11,029 bases of DNA. Origin: Clostridia bacterium. Lineage in GTDB: Bacteria > Bacillota > Clostridia > Oscillospirales > CAG-272. The stretch's first letter is position 1; each line of letters starts with the position of its first letter. Both the position numbers and the translations under genes were made by a program. Below the pieces are notes generated by a model, which saw only the letters and a list, made by a program, of their open reading frames with translations, was not told the origin of the DNA and made no database searches. The stretch is from the NCBI GenBank assembly GCA_017408535.1, contig JAFQUL010000211.1:1-11029 (forward strand), read 5' to 3'. Positions 1-6,898 of this stretch are shown piece by piece.

Positions 1-1
1 A

Positions 2-415
2 TATGCAACTATCGGCAATCTGCCCGACCTCCGTTCAACCTTCCGCAAAAACGCAGTCACCGTTGCGGCGGTAAGCTGTCTTTGCCTTTATCTGACTCTG
101 GTCATTCCCATCTTGAATGAGAATTACGCAAATTACAAGGAAAACCGGGATAAGTATATTCAAATGGAACAGATCCTCGACACCATTCCGGACGATGCCT
201 CGGTGTGCTGTTCCACCTTCCTTGTGTCGCACCTGGCAGACAGGGATGAGATATACGAGCTCTATTACCACGATAACATAGGAGACGTGGACTACGTTAT
301 ATTCGACGCACGTACTGCTCTTGACAACAACCAGCTCACCGCCTACGTAGATCAGGGATATGAGGTCAAGGAATCTTATCCCGGTATGCTTATCATACTA
401 CAAAAGGTTAAATAA
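2..415 (+). CDS. C-terminal fragment of a DUF2079-like membrane protein
   Basis: The frame is open from the left edge and ends at a TAA at 413-415, so only about 137 C-terminal residues are present. It begins with a short polar stretch, then a hydrophobic segment (codons from about 53 to 112, AVTVAAVSCLCLYLTLVIPI), then a soluble tail. The tail contains IPDDASVCCSTFLVSHLADR, EIYELYY and DYVIFDAR. From memory this matches the C-terminal end of DUF2079 predicted multi-pass membrane proteins, where a 'IP..A.V.AS..L.PHL..R..IY' stretch is followed by 'DYV..D'. The function of that family is not established. A TTG at 113 could be read as a start, but it lies inside the membrane segment's continuation and has no ribosome site, so it is not used. 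A hairpin follows the stop. Confidence 0.7.
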   Translation, partial: YATIGNLPDLRSTFRKNAVTVAAVSCLCLYLTLVIPILNENYANYKENRDKYIQMEQILDTIPDDASVCCSTFLVSHLADRDEIYELYYHDNIGDVDYVIFDARTALDNNQLTAYVDQGYEVKESYPGMLIILQKVK

Positions 416-427
416 AGCACTTACACA

Positions 428-454
428 AAACGGAAGACTGCATGTCTTCCGTTT
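428..454 (+). terminator. Perfect hairpin after the DUF2079-like gene, weak as a terminator
   Basis: An 11-bp perfect stem (428-438 with 444-454) closes a 5-nt loop, 12 nt after the stop codon. Only three T end the stem, and the sequence after it is GCTATATATC, so a proper U-tract is missing. It may terminate weakly or protect the 3' end. Confidence 0.5.
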
Positions 455-513
455 GCTATATATCTACGATTTTTTCCTTATGACCGCCAACCGATCAAGA
501 AAAACCTCCACTA

Positions 514-519
514 TATAAT
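514..519 (+). promoter_or_regulatory. Candidate -10 box for the sigma-like gene
   Basis: TATAAT lies 22 nt before the ATG at 542. No good -35 is seen 16-18 nt upstream (491-496 reads CCGATC). If used, the leader would be only about 15 nt and carry just the GGAG ribosome site at 531-534. The poor -35 would fit control by an alternative sigma or an activator, but this is inference. Confidence 0.35.
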
Positions 520-541
520 CAAACGGTGCCGGAGTAATAAA

Positions 542-2170
542 ATGGATAAACGAAAAGCAGACGGGATAATAAAAGCCTATTTCAAAAAAATATACGGCTT
601 TGCCGTAAAGAAAAGCTTTCTTTATGAAGAGGCCGAGGAGTTGTGCTCTCAAATGGTACTTGAGGTCTATTCCTCTCTTCTGAAAAGCGATGATGTCTAT
701 AATATCGAAGGATATATTTGGCGTATATGCGAATATACGTACGTAAATTATCTGCGCCGAGAAAAAAGGCAGCAGGGTATCTCTATCGACAGCATTGATA
801 TCCCATATTACGATGATAATGCCTTCGATATCTCCGAAGACGAAAGTCTGACACTCAGAAGAGAAATAGCCTTTCTTACCGAAAACCGCCGTCTTATCGT
901 TTACCGCTATTATTACGAAAACAGATCTGTATCCGAAATATCGAACACTATGGGTATTCCGGAGGGAACCGTTAAATGGCACCTCAGCAAAGCAAGACAC
1001 GAATTAAAGGAGGGTTTTCAAATGGAAAGAAAAATCGGAAAGTTGGGACTTTCTCCCCTTAAAGCCGTTGATTTTGGTCATGACGGTCAGCCGGGTGAAA
1101 AAGGCGGACCGGAGGTTTATCTTGAGGACAGAATAAACCTTAATATCGTTTACAGCGTGTACCGTACACCGAGAAATAAACAAGAGATCGCAGAAGAATT
1201 GGGGCTTACCCTTGTATTTATCGAGGACAAAATAGATCTTCTCGAAAGCAACGGATTCCTTATTCCCACCGCTGACAAAAAATACACTACCCGGGTTTGT
1301 TTCTCTCCCGAGCATTATTCTCTTGAGCTTATGGATAAGAGTCTCGATGCAAAACTGAAAATAGCACACAGACTTGCGGCAGAATACGTTCCTGCCGTGA
1401 GAGATGCTATAAATGGGATAGAGGATGTCTATATCCCGGGAGGTAACCGCGAACTGTTTGAGGCGACGGCAATATACGCTTCCATAGTCGGCATTTTCAG
1501 AAAATATCATCCGTCTCCGGATCGCCCGTCTAAGAGCAAATATTTTATCAAAACTACTGACGGCGGTAACTATATAGCGTACGTGCACCTTGACAGTTCT
1601 CCCTGCGACCCCGAATACAAGCTCAAAAACAACGCTGATTATGAGAGTTGCGGGTCTATGACAAGAGGTTCGGACAAATATCCGGGACTGTTCTCTTGGT
1701 CGGTAGATTCCCGTTTTTCCTCTCGAAAGGGGTATTGGAAAAACAATCTCAGTGAAGATTACGAATATCTCTACGAATATTTCAGCGGCATTATTTCAGA
1801 CGATGCCGCAAGCCGGGATAAATTCAAACGGCTGAGAGACAGAGGATATCTTTCAGAGAATAACGAAGTAAATGTTATTGTAGTAAAGGGGTCACCCGAA
1901 AATTTCGAAGAAAAACTGCCCCGCATCAGTAATAATCTTCTTCGCGATATTGCTGATACGGCACTTGAGGTAGGAATGGCAGAGGCTAAGTTTTACCCGG
2001 CGCAGATGCAGGATCTTATAGTATGCACACATTCCAATTTCATATCAAACACCGTTGCTATGATGGTAATGGATATTCTGTATTCCGACGGGACATTTGC
2101 TCTTCTCAGCGAAAAAGAAAAGATAACCGCAAATCTTCTTATGTTCAGCGACACTCTTCCAAACTCATAA
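542..2170 (+). CDS. ECF-like sigma-70 family protein with large C-terminal extension
   Basis: A 542-residue protein. Residues about 10-78 look like sigma region 2 (YEEAEELCSQMVLEVYSSL, then YIWRICEYTYVNYLRREKR). Residues about 105-157 look like region 4, with helix-turn-helix SVSEISNTMGIPEGTVKWHL. Ordinary ECF sigmas stop near residue 160-190. Here the frame continues for about 385 residues. A winged-helix-like segment lies at about 198-253 (TPRNKQEIAEELGLTLVFIE). An unrecognised domain rich in Tyr, Asp and Ser follows to the end, with no membrane segment or signal peptide, so the protein should be cytoplasmic. The start is set by ATG 542 with GGAG at 531-534, spacing 7. A second ribosome site and ATG occur at residue 161. 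Sigma identity is fairly sure. That the extension senses a signal or restrains the sigma part is inference. A strong terminator follows, so the gene is monocistronic. Confidence 0.82.
   Translation: MDKRKADGIIKAYFKKIYGFAVKKSFLYEEAEELCSQMVLEVYSSLLKSDDVYNIEGYIWRICEYTYVNYLRREKRQQGISIDSIDIPYYDDNAFDISEDESLTLRREIAFLTENRRLIVYRYYYENRSVSEISNTMGIPEGTVKWHLSKARHELKEGFQMERKIGKLGLSPLKAVDFGHDGQPGEKGGPEVYLEDRINLNIVYSVYRTPRNKQEIAEELGLTLVFIEDKIDLLESNGFLIPTADKKYTTRVCFSPEHYSLELMDKSLDAKLKIAHRLAAEYVPAVRDAINGIEDVYIPGGNRELFEATAIYASIVGIFRKYHPSPDRPSKSKYFIKTTDGGNYIAYVHLDSSPCDPEYKLKNNADYESCGSMTRGSDKYPGLFSWSVDSRFSSRKGYWKNNLSEDYEYLYEYFSGIISDDAASRDKFKRLRDRGYLSENNEVNVIVVKGSPENFEEKLPRISNNLLRDIADTALEVGMAEAKFYPAQMQDLIVCTHSNFISNTVAMMVMDILYSDGTFALLSEKEKITANLLMFSDTLPNS
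1009..1024 (+). promoter_or_regulatory. Internal ribosome site and ATG at the sigma/extension junction
   Basis: GGAGGG at 1009-1014, preceded by AAA, lies 8 nt (counted from GGAGG) before an in-frame ATG at 1022 (Met161). This is stronger than the ribosome site of the annotated start at 542. The ATG falls right after the end of sigma region 4 and just before the extension, so separate translation of a roughly 382-residue regulator from the same message is possible. Confidence 0.5.
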
Positions 2171-2181
2171 AAAAACATTTT

Positions 2182-2209
2182 CTCCCCTGCCGCAGCAGGG
2201 GAGTTTTTT
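2182..2209 (+). terminator. Intrinsic terminator of the sigma-like gene
   Basis: A 9-bp perfect GC-rich stem (2182-2190 with 2195-2203), loop CGCA, followed at once by six T (2204-2209). It starts 12 nt after the stop codon. A textbook rho-independent terminator that separates the sigma gene from the ABC operon. Confidence 0.93.
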
Positions 2210-2220
2210 ATTTTGCTGTA

Positions 2221-2249
2221 TTGATAAATACCGATAAAAGTGCTATAAT
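2221..2249 (+). promoter_or_regulatory. Strong extended -10 promoter for the ABC importer operon
   Basis: TTGATA (2221-2226), a 17-nt spacer and TATAAT (2244-2249), with the extended -10 TG at 2241-2242. Transcription should start near 2256, giving a leader of about 54 nt before ATG 2310, with AAAGGA at 2295-2300. No operator dyad stands out in the leader. Confidence 0.85.
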
Positions 2250-2309
2250 CTACTTAAAATAACGGATATTACCATCATTATATAATTACTTTGCAAAGGA
2301 AATAAAAAA

Positions 2310-3413
2310 ATGAAGGTCGTACTGGAAAATCTGACAAAAAAATTCCCTTCAAAAAACAAAAAGGAGCACAGTGAGGTCATTGCGGTAAATGACTTTACCC
2401 TTGAGATACCCGACGGAAAGTTAGTGGGACTTCTCGGACCTTCCGGCTGCGGAAAGAGTACCGCACTTAATCTCATCAGCGGTCTTATAAAGCCTACCTC
2501 CGGTAAGATATTTTTCGGAGAGGATGACGTTACATCTCTCCCGCCCGAGAACAGAGGAGTGGGTCTGGTATTCCAGAGCTATGCCCTTTACCCTCACCTC
2601 ACAGTGAGACAGAATATTATCTTCCCTCTTGAAAATCTGAAGGGCAAGAACAAGCTGACAAAGGATGAGATGAACAAAAAAGCTCTTGAGATCGCACAAC
2701 TGGTGCAGATAGATACTCTGATGGACAGAAAGCCGTCAGAGCTCTCCGGCGGACAGCAGCAGAGAGTTGCTATTGCCAGAGCACTTGTAAAGATACCCCG
2801 CGTGCTTCTTCTTGACGAGCCCCTCTCCAATCTTGATGCAAGACTGCGTCTCCAGACAAGAGAGGAGATCCGCCGTATTCAGAAGGAGACCGGCATAACC
2901 ACCGTTTTCGTTACCCACGATCAGGAGGAGGCAATGAGTATATCCGACCTGATCATAGTTATGAAGGACGGTGTTATCCAGCAGATAGGCGAGCCTCAGA
3001 CGGTATATGACGATCCCCGTAATCTTTTCGTTGCAAAGTTCCTCGGCACTCCCCAGATCACGATATTCTCGGGAAGACTGGAGGGCGGCGACCTATTTAT
3101 CGGCGGCGAGAAGGTGCTCAGAGTCAATGCCGATCACACCGGTCCCGTGAAGATCGGTGTCCGTCCCGAGGGATATATCCCCTCTGAGAACGGTGCACTT
3201 TCCTGCCGTCTCAGCCGTATTGAGGTAATGGGCAGAGATATCAGCGTAGTTTCCTCAAACCCTGCGGCTGAAAGTGAGTTTATACGCTCGATCGTCAGCG
3301 CGGAGAACAAGATAGACACATCAAGTGAAACTGTCAGATTTGATCTGAAGCCCGGCAAAGTACACCTTTTCCACGAGGACAGCGGTGAGCGCATTCCCTT
3401 TGGGATAAACTGA
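2310..3413 (+). CDS. Sugar ABC importer ATPase, MsmX/UgpC type
   Basis: A 367-residue ATPase that should power the two permeases encoded next. Walker A GPSGCGKST is at 43-51, Q-loop Gln89, signature LSGGQQQR at 145-152, Walker B VLLLDEP at 165-171, D-loop SNLD at 173-176 and H-loop His203 in VTHDQEEA. All catalytic residues are present. The C-terminal third (about 240-367) is the OB/TOBE-like regulatory region normal for CUT1 importers (MalK, MsmX, UgpC). A small basic insertion at about residues 14-22 (SKNKKEHSE) precedes the first core strand. The ATG is set by AAAGGA at spacing 9. In many Firmicutes one MsmX ATPase, encoded apart, serves several sugar importers. Here it is first in the same operon, which suggests a dedicated subunit. 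Substrate unknown. Confidence 0.95.
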   Translation: MKVVLENLTKKFPSKNKKEHSEVIAVNDFTLEIPDGKLVGLLGPSGCGKSTALNLISGLIKPTSGKIFFGEDDVTSLPPENRGVGLVFQSYALYPHLTVRQNIIFPLENLKGKNKLTKDEMNKKALEIAQLVQIDTLMDRKPSELSGGQQQRVAIARALVKIPRVLLLDEPLSNLDARLRLQTREEIRRIQKETGITTVFVTHDQEEAMSISDLIIVMKDGVIQQIGEPQTVYDDPRNLFVAKFLGTPQITIFSGRLEGGDLFIGGEKVLRVNADHTGPVKIGVRPEGYIPSENGALSCRLSRIEVMGRDISVVSSNPAAESEFIRSIVSAENKIDTSSETVRFDLKPGKVHLFHEDSGERIPFGIN

Positions 3414-3426
3414 TGGAGGCGCAGAT

Positions 3427-4320
3427 ATGGATAAACAAAACAACAAAGCGTGGTTGTATCTGATACCTGCACTTATCTTCATCGGTGTATTTATGGTATA
3501 CCCGCTGGTAGACGTTCTTATATATTCCTTTGAGGAAGGATACAACTCCGCATCCCAGACCTATAACGGTGTGGGCGGATATAACTATTCCTTCGTTCTA
3601 CGTGACCCGTATTTTCTTCAGGCAGTAAAGAGTACCTTTATTCTGGTAATAATCACAGTTCCCCTCTCCACCGGCATAGCTCTGCTTATATCCGCAGGTC
3701 TCAGTTCGATAAAGCCGCTGAGAAATCTTTTCCAGACGGTATATTTTCTCCCCTACGTTACCAATACTCTCGCCGTAGGACTCGTATTTATGATACTCTT
3801 CAAAAAGACCCCCTACAGCGACGGTCTTGTAAACCTGCTCATCAGCTGGTTTGGCGGTAGCTCAGTAGACTTCATTGACGGTCCGTATGCCGCAAAGATG
3901 TTCGTGCTTTGTTTCTATACCGTTTGGGTAGTAATGCCCTTTAAGATACTGATACTCACCTCTGCCCTTGCATCAGTCAACCGCGACTACTACAACGCCG
4001 CAAAGGTAGACGGAACATCCCCCTTCCGCATATTCAGAAAGATAACCCTGCCTATGATCTCCCCTATGCTTTTCTACCTTATAATAACCGGCTTTATCGG
4101 AGCATTTAAGGCATACAGCGATGCAGTCGCCCTTTTCGGAACAGATCTTAATGCGGCAGGAATGAATACCATAGTAGGATATATATACGATATGCTGTAC
4201 GGCAACAGCGGCGGTTACCCCTCTTACGCATCTGCCGCAGCGATCATCCTCTTTGTTATAGTCCTTACCATTACCTGCATCAATCTTATAGTCAGACGCA
4301 GGTTCGTCCACAGTAAATGA
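3427..4320 (+). CDS. ABC sugar importer permease, MalF/UgpA type
   Basis: A 297-residue inner-membrane protein starting 13 nt after the ATPase stop, with GGAGG at 3415-3419. It has about six hydrophobic segments (roughly 9-33, 67-91, 105-125, 157-181, 210-232 and 268-289). The cytoplasmic coupling (EAA-like) loop is at about 188-212, with YYNAAKVDGTSPFRIF followed by KITLPMISP. This loop docks onto the ATPase. The length and single N-terminal segment before the conserved core fit MalF/UgpA-like CUT1 permeases. It should pair with the next gene to form the translocation pore. The substrate cannot be inferred. Confidence 0.94.
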   Translation: MDKQNNKAWLYLIPALIFIGVFMVYPLVDVLIYSFEEGYNSASQTYNGVGGYNYSFVLRDPYFLQAVKSTFILVIITVPLSTGIALLISAGLSSIKPLRNLFQTVYFLPYVTNTLAVGLVFMILFKKTPYSDGLVNLLISWFGGSSVDFIDGPYAAKMFVLCFYTVWVVMPFKILILTSALASVNRDYYNAAKVDGTSPFRIFRKITLPMISPMLFYLIITGFIGAFKAYSDAVALFGTDLNAAGMNTIVGYIYDMLYGNSGGYPSYASAAAIILFVIVLTITCINLIVRRRFVHSK

Positions 4321-4335
4321 AAGGAGGAAGGATAA

Positions 4336-5211
4336 ATGACAAGCTTCGCAGATTATGAAAAGACCGAAAAGCGTGCCGCTTTACGGAAAAGAATATTTAA
4401 TATAATAACCTACACCTTCCTCGCCATCTGGGGTATAATGGTACTCTTCCCCTTCTACTGGATGATCCTTTCCTCTGTAAAAAGCTACAGTGCCTACAGC
4501 TCGGAATATATTCCAAAGTTCTTTACCCTCTCCCCGACACTTGAAAATTACCTCGATGCCTTTACGGCAGTACCTCTCGGTGACTACTTCCTTAACACTC
4601 TGATATTCACCGTTGCCACCACGGCGATAATGCTGGCGGTCATCATTCCCGCCGCATTTGCCTTTGCAAGACTGAACTTCAAGGGTAAGAATCTGCTGTT
4701 CACCCTGATCCTTGCTCTCATGATGATACCGAATGAGCTTGTGATCATCACCAACTTTACCACGGTTACAAATCTTGATCTGAGGAACTCCTTCCCCGGT
4801 CTCATTCTTCCCTCGGTCATGTCGGTATTCTATATATACCTGCTCCGCGAAAACTTTGCTCAGATCCCCGACGACCTGTATTATGCCGCGAAGGTTGACG
4901 GCACGTCAGACTTCAAATATATGATGAAGGTCATGGTGCCCATCTGCCGCCCCACCATCATCACGGTAACTATACTGAAGGTCATCGAGTGCTGGAACTC
5001 ATACGTATGGCCGAGACTTATTACAGACGACCAGAACTACTTCCTTGTTTCAAACGGAATCCAGGAGATCAGAGAAAACGGCTTCGGCCGTGAGAATATC
5101 CCCGCTATGATGGCGGCGGTAGTGGTCATTTCCATTCCCCTTATTGTGCTTTTCCTTATTTTCCGCAAGAAGATAATGGAGGGTGTGGCAAGAGGAGGTA
5201 CCAAGGGATGA
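4336..5211 (+). CDS. ABC sugar importer permease, MalG/UgpE type
   Basis: A 291-residue partner permease starting 15 nt after the previous stop, with an excellent GGAGG (4323-4327) at spacing 8. Hydrophobic segments are at about 22-46, 85-111, 120-140, 153-171, 206-225 and 259-280. The coupling loop at about 181-206 contains LYYAAKVDGTSDFKYMMKV followed by VPICRP. The N-terminal tail (TSFADYEKTEKRAALRKR) is cytoplasmic and basic, and the MILSSVKS region after the first segment is typical of MalG-like proteins. Its TGA overlaps the start of the binding-protein gene (ATGA), which suggests translational coupling. Confidence 0.95.
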   Translation: MTSFADYEKTEKRAALRKRIFNIITYTFLAIWGIMVLFPFYWMILSSVKSYSAYSSEYIPKFFTLSPTLENYLDAFTAVPLGDYFLNTLIFTVATTAIMLAVIIPAAFAFARLNFKGKNLLFTLILALMMIPNELVIITNFTTVTNLDLRNSFPGLILPSVMSVFYIYLLRENFAQIPDDLYYAAKVDGTSDFKYMMKVMVPICRPTIITVTILKVIECWNSYVWPRLITDDQNYFLVSNGIQEIRENGFGRENIPAMMAAVVVISIPLIVLFLIFRKKIMEGVARGGTKG

Positions 5212-6806
5212 CGAAAAGATTTCTTTCCCTCGCTCTGCTTCTCACTCTCTTGCTCCCTGCCCTTATCGCCTGCCACGGAAACCGTGAGCACCGTTCCTTT
5301 ATTATCCCCGAGGAATTTGATGAAAGCAAGGAATACGAGATCACCTTCTGGGCGAAAAACGATACAAATATCACTCAGACAGAGATATACGCAAAGGCGA
5401 TAGAGGATTTTGAAGCGCTCTATCCCAATATCAAGGTTAATATGCGTCTGTATACCGACTACGGTAAAATATACAATGACGTAATAACAAACATTGCCAC
5501 CGATACCACTCCCAACGTATGTATCACCTACCCTGACCATATAGCCACATATATGACGGGAGAGGATACCGTTGTCCCTCTTGACGGTCTGTTTGCAGAC
5601 CCGGATTACGGTCTCGGCGGTGCAAAGCTGAAGTATGACGGTCCCACCTATGATGAGATAGTCCCAAAATTCCTCTCGGAATGTATTCTCGGCGACGAGC
5701 ATTATGCAATTCCCTTTATGCGTTCAACTGAGGCTTGTTATGTTAACAAGACCTTTGTTGAAGCTCTCGGTTACACTCTTCCCGAAACTCTCACCTGGGA
5801 TTTTGTCTGGGAGGTCGCTGAAGCGGCTATGGCAAAGGATGAAGCGGGCAACTTTACCGTCAACGGTCAGCAGGTGCTTATTCCCTTTATATATAAATCC
5901 TCTGACAATATGATGATACAGTACTTAAATCAGTCCGGCGGAGCTTATTCAAGTGCCGACGGTGATATACTGCTCTTCAACGATCATACGAAGGATTTTC
6001 TTTATACTATATCAGAACATACAAAAACCAAAGCATTTTCCACCTTCAAGATATCCGGATACCCTGCAAACTTTCTTAACGCAGGTCAATGTATCTTTGC
6101 GGTAGACTCTACCGCAGGTGCTACCTGGATGGGCAGTAATGCTCCCCTCGTTGACATAAGCGAAGACAGGATAGTGGATTTTGAAACGGCGGTAATGCCC
6201 ATTCCTCAGGTCGACCCCCAAAACCCGAGGATGATCTCTCAGGGTCCTTCAATGTGTATATTCAATAAGGAGGACAGCGGAGAGGTGCTCGCATCCTGGA
6301 TATTCGCTCAGTATCTGCTTACAAACGAGGTGCAGATAGCCTACTCTCAGACAGAAGGATATGCACCCGTCACACTTAAGGCACAGACCTCCCCCGAGTA
6401 TACCGATTACATCTCCCGCGAAGGTGAGGACAATCAGCTTCACTACGACGTAAAGATAAAAGCGGTCAAGCTCCTTATGGAGAACACCGACAATACCTTT
6501 GTTACCCCGGTATTTAACGGTTCGGCATCTCTGCGTGATGCGGCAGGACAGCTCATCGAGGAGGTTACAAAGTCGACCAGACGAAAGAAGACCATCGACG
6601 AGACGTTTATGACAGAGCTGTATGCAAATATGAAGTCCCTTTACCGTCTTGAAGAATTTTCACCCGGAAGCTCATCATCAGACAGCGGCAGTAAGATAAC
6701 CGAGCCTCTGCCAGCTACCTCGGTAATTCTCCTGTCCTCGATCGGCGGTGCCTGGGTACTGATGGGCATTTACCTGCTTCTCACACGGAAAAAAGCGGGA
6801 AAATAA
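5208..6806 (+). CDS. Family 1 extracellular solute-binding lipoprotein with C-terminal anchor
   Basis: A 532-residue binding protein for the importer. It starts in the ATGA overlap with AGGAGG at 5193-5198, spacing 9. The signal peptide ends in lipobox LIAC with Cys22, so lipid anchoring at the outer membrane face is expected. The body reads like the SBP_bac_1/8 sugar-binding fold (EYEITFWAKNDTN near the start, ALYPNIKVNM, and IPFMRSTEACYVNKTF). The end is unusual. After a Ser-rich linker at about 485-500 comes LPATS (501-505), then a hydrophobic stretch of about 20 residues and the tail TRKKAGK. This resembles a sortase sorting signal with Ser in place of Gly, or a plain second membrane anchor. 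Typical binding proteins of this class are about 400-460 residues and lack it. No sugar-processing enzyme gene is nearby to hint at the ligand. Confidence 0.93.
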   Translation: MTKRFLSLALLLTLLLPALIACHGNREHRSFIIPEEFDESKEYEITFWAKNDTNITQTEIYAKAIEDFEALYPNIKVNMRLYTDYGKIYNDVITNIATDTTPNVCITYPDHIATYMTGEDTVVPLDGLFADPDYGLGGAKLKYDGPTYDEIVPKFLSECILGDEHYAIPFMRSTEACYVNKTFVEALGYTLPETLTWDFVWEVAEAAMAKDEAGNFTVNGQQVLIPFIYKSSDNMMIQYLNQSGGAYSSADGDILLFNDHTKDFLYTISEHTKTKAFSTFKISGYPANFLNAGQCIFAVDSTAGATWMGSNAPLVDISEDRIVDFETAVMPIPQVDPQNPRMISQGPSMCIFNKEDSGEVLASWIFAQYLLTNEVQIAYSQTEGYAPVTLKAQTSPEYTDYISREGEDNQLHYDVKIKAVKLLMENTDNTFVTPVFNGSASLRDAAGQLIEEVTKSTRRKKTIDETFMTELYANMKSLYRLEEFSPGSSSSDSGSKITEPLPATSVILLSSIGGAWVLMGIYLLLTRKKAGK

Positions 6807-6807
6807 G

Positions 6808-6830
6808 CTCAAATTATTGACATATTTGAG
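6808..6830. promoter_or_regulatory. Inverted repeat over the -35 box, candidate operator
   Basis: CTCAAAT (6808-6814) and ATTTGAG (6824-6830) are perfect 7-bp arms, with 9 nt between them. The -35 TTGACA (6817-6822) sits in the centre. The dyad starts right after the stop codon of the binding-protein gene. The position suits a repressor, but the arms are short and AT-rich, so chance is possible. It has no U-tract and is not a terminator. Confidence 0.4.
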
Positions 6831-6844
6831 AATTTATGTATAAT
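6817..6844 (+). promoter_or_regulatory. Strong promoter for the lipoprotein gene
   Basis: A consensus TTGACA (6817-6822), a 16-nt spacer and a consensus TATAAT (6839-6844). Transcription should begin near 6851, giving a leader of about 48 nt. No terminator separates it from the importer operon, so the lipoprotein gene may receive read-through as well as its own transcripts. Confidence 0.85.
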
Positions 6845-6898
6845 AAACATTGTATCGTAAAAAGTATCTATTTTTTACTTAATTCAAAGGAGAAAAAA

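Noticed and set aside
1004..1588. 194-codon minus-strand open frame opposite the sigma-like gene
   Set aside because: The + strand frame has clear sigma motifs and start signals, and no ribosome site supports the minus frame.
5037..5702. 221-codon minus-strand open frame
   Set aside because: It spans the junction of the second permease and the binding-protein gene, both clearly coding on the + strand.
6836..6898. Upstream start adding 21 residues to the lipoprotein
   Set aside because: The ATG at 6836 overlaps the -10 promoter region, has no ribosome site, and would place residues before a standard signal peptide.
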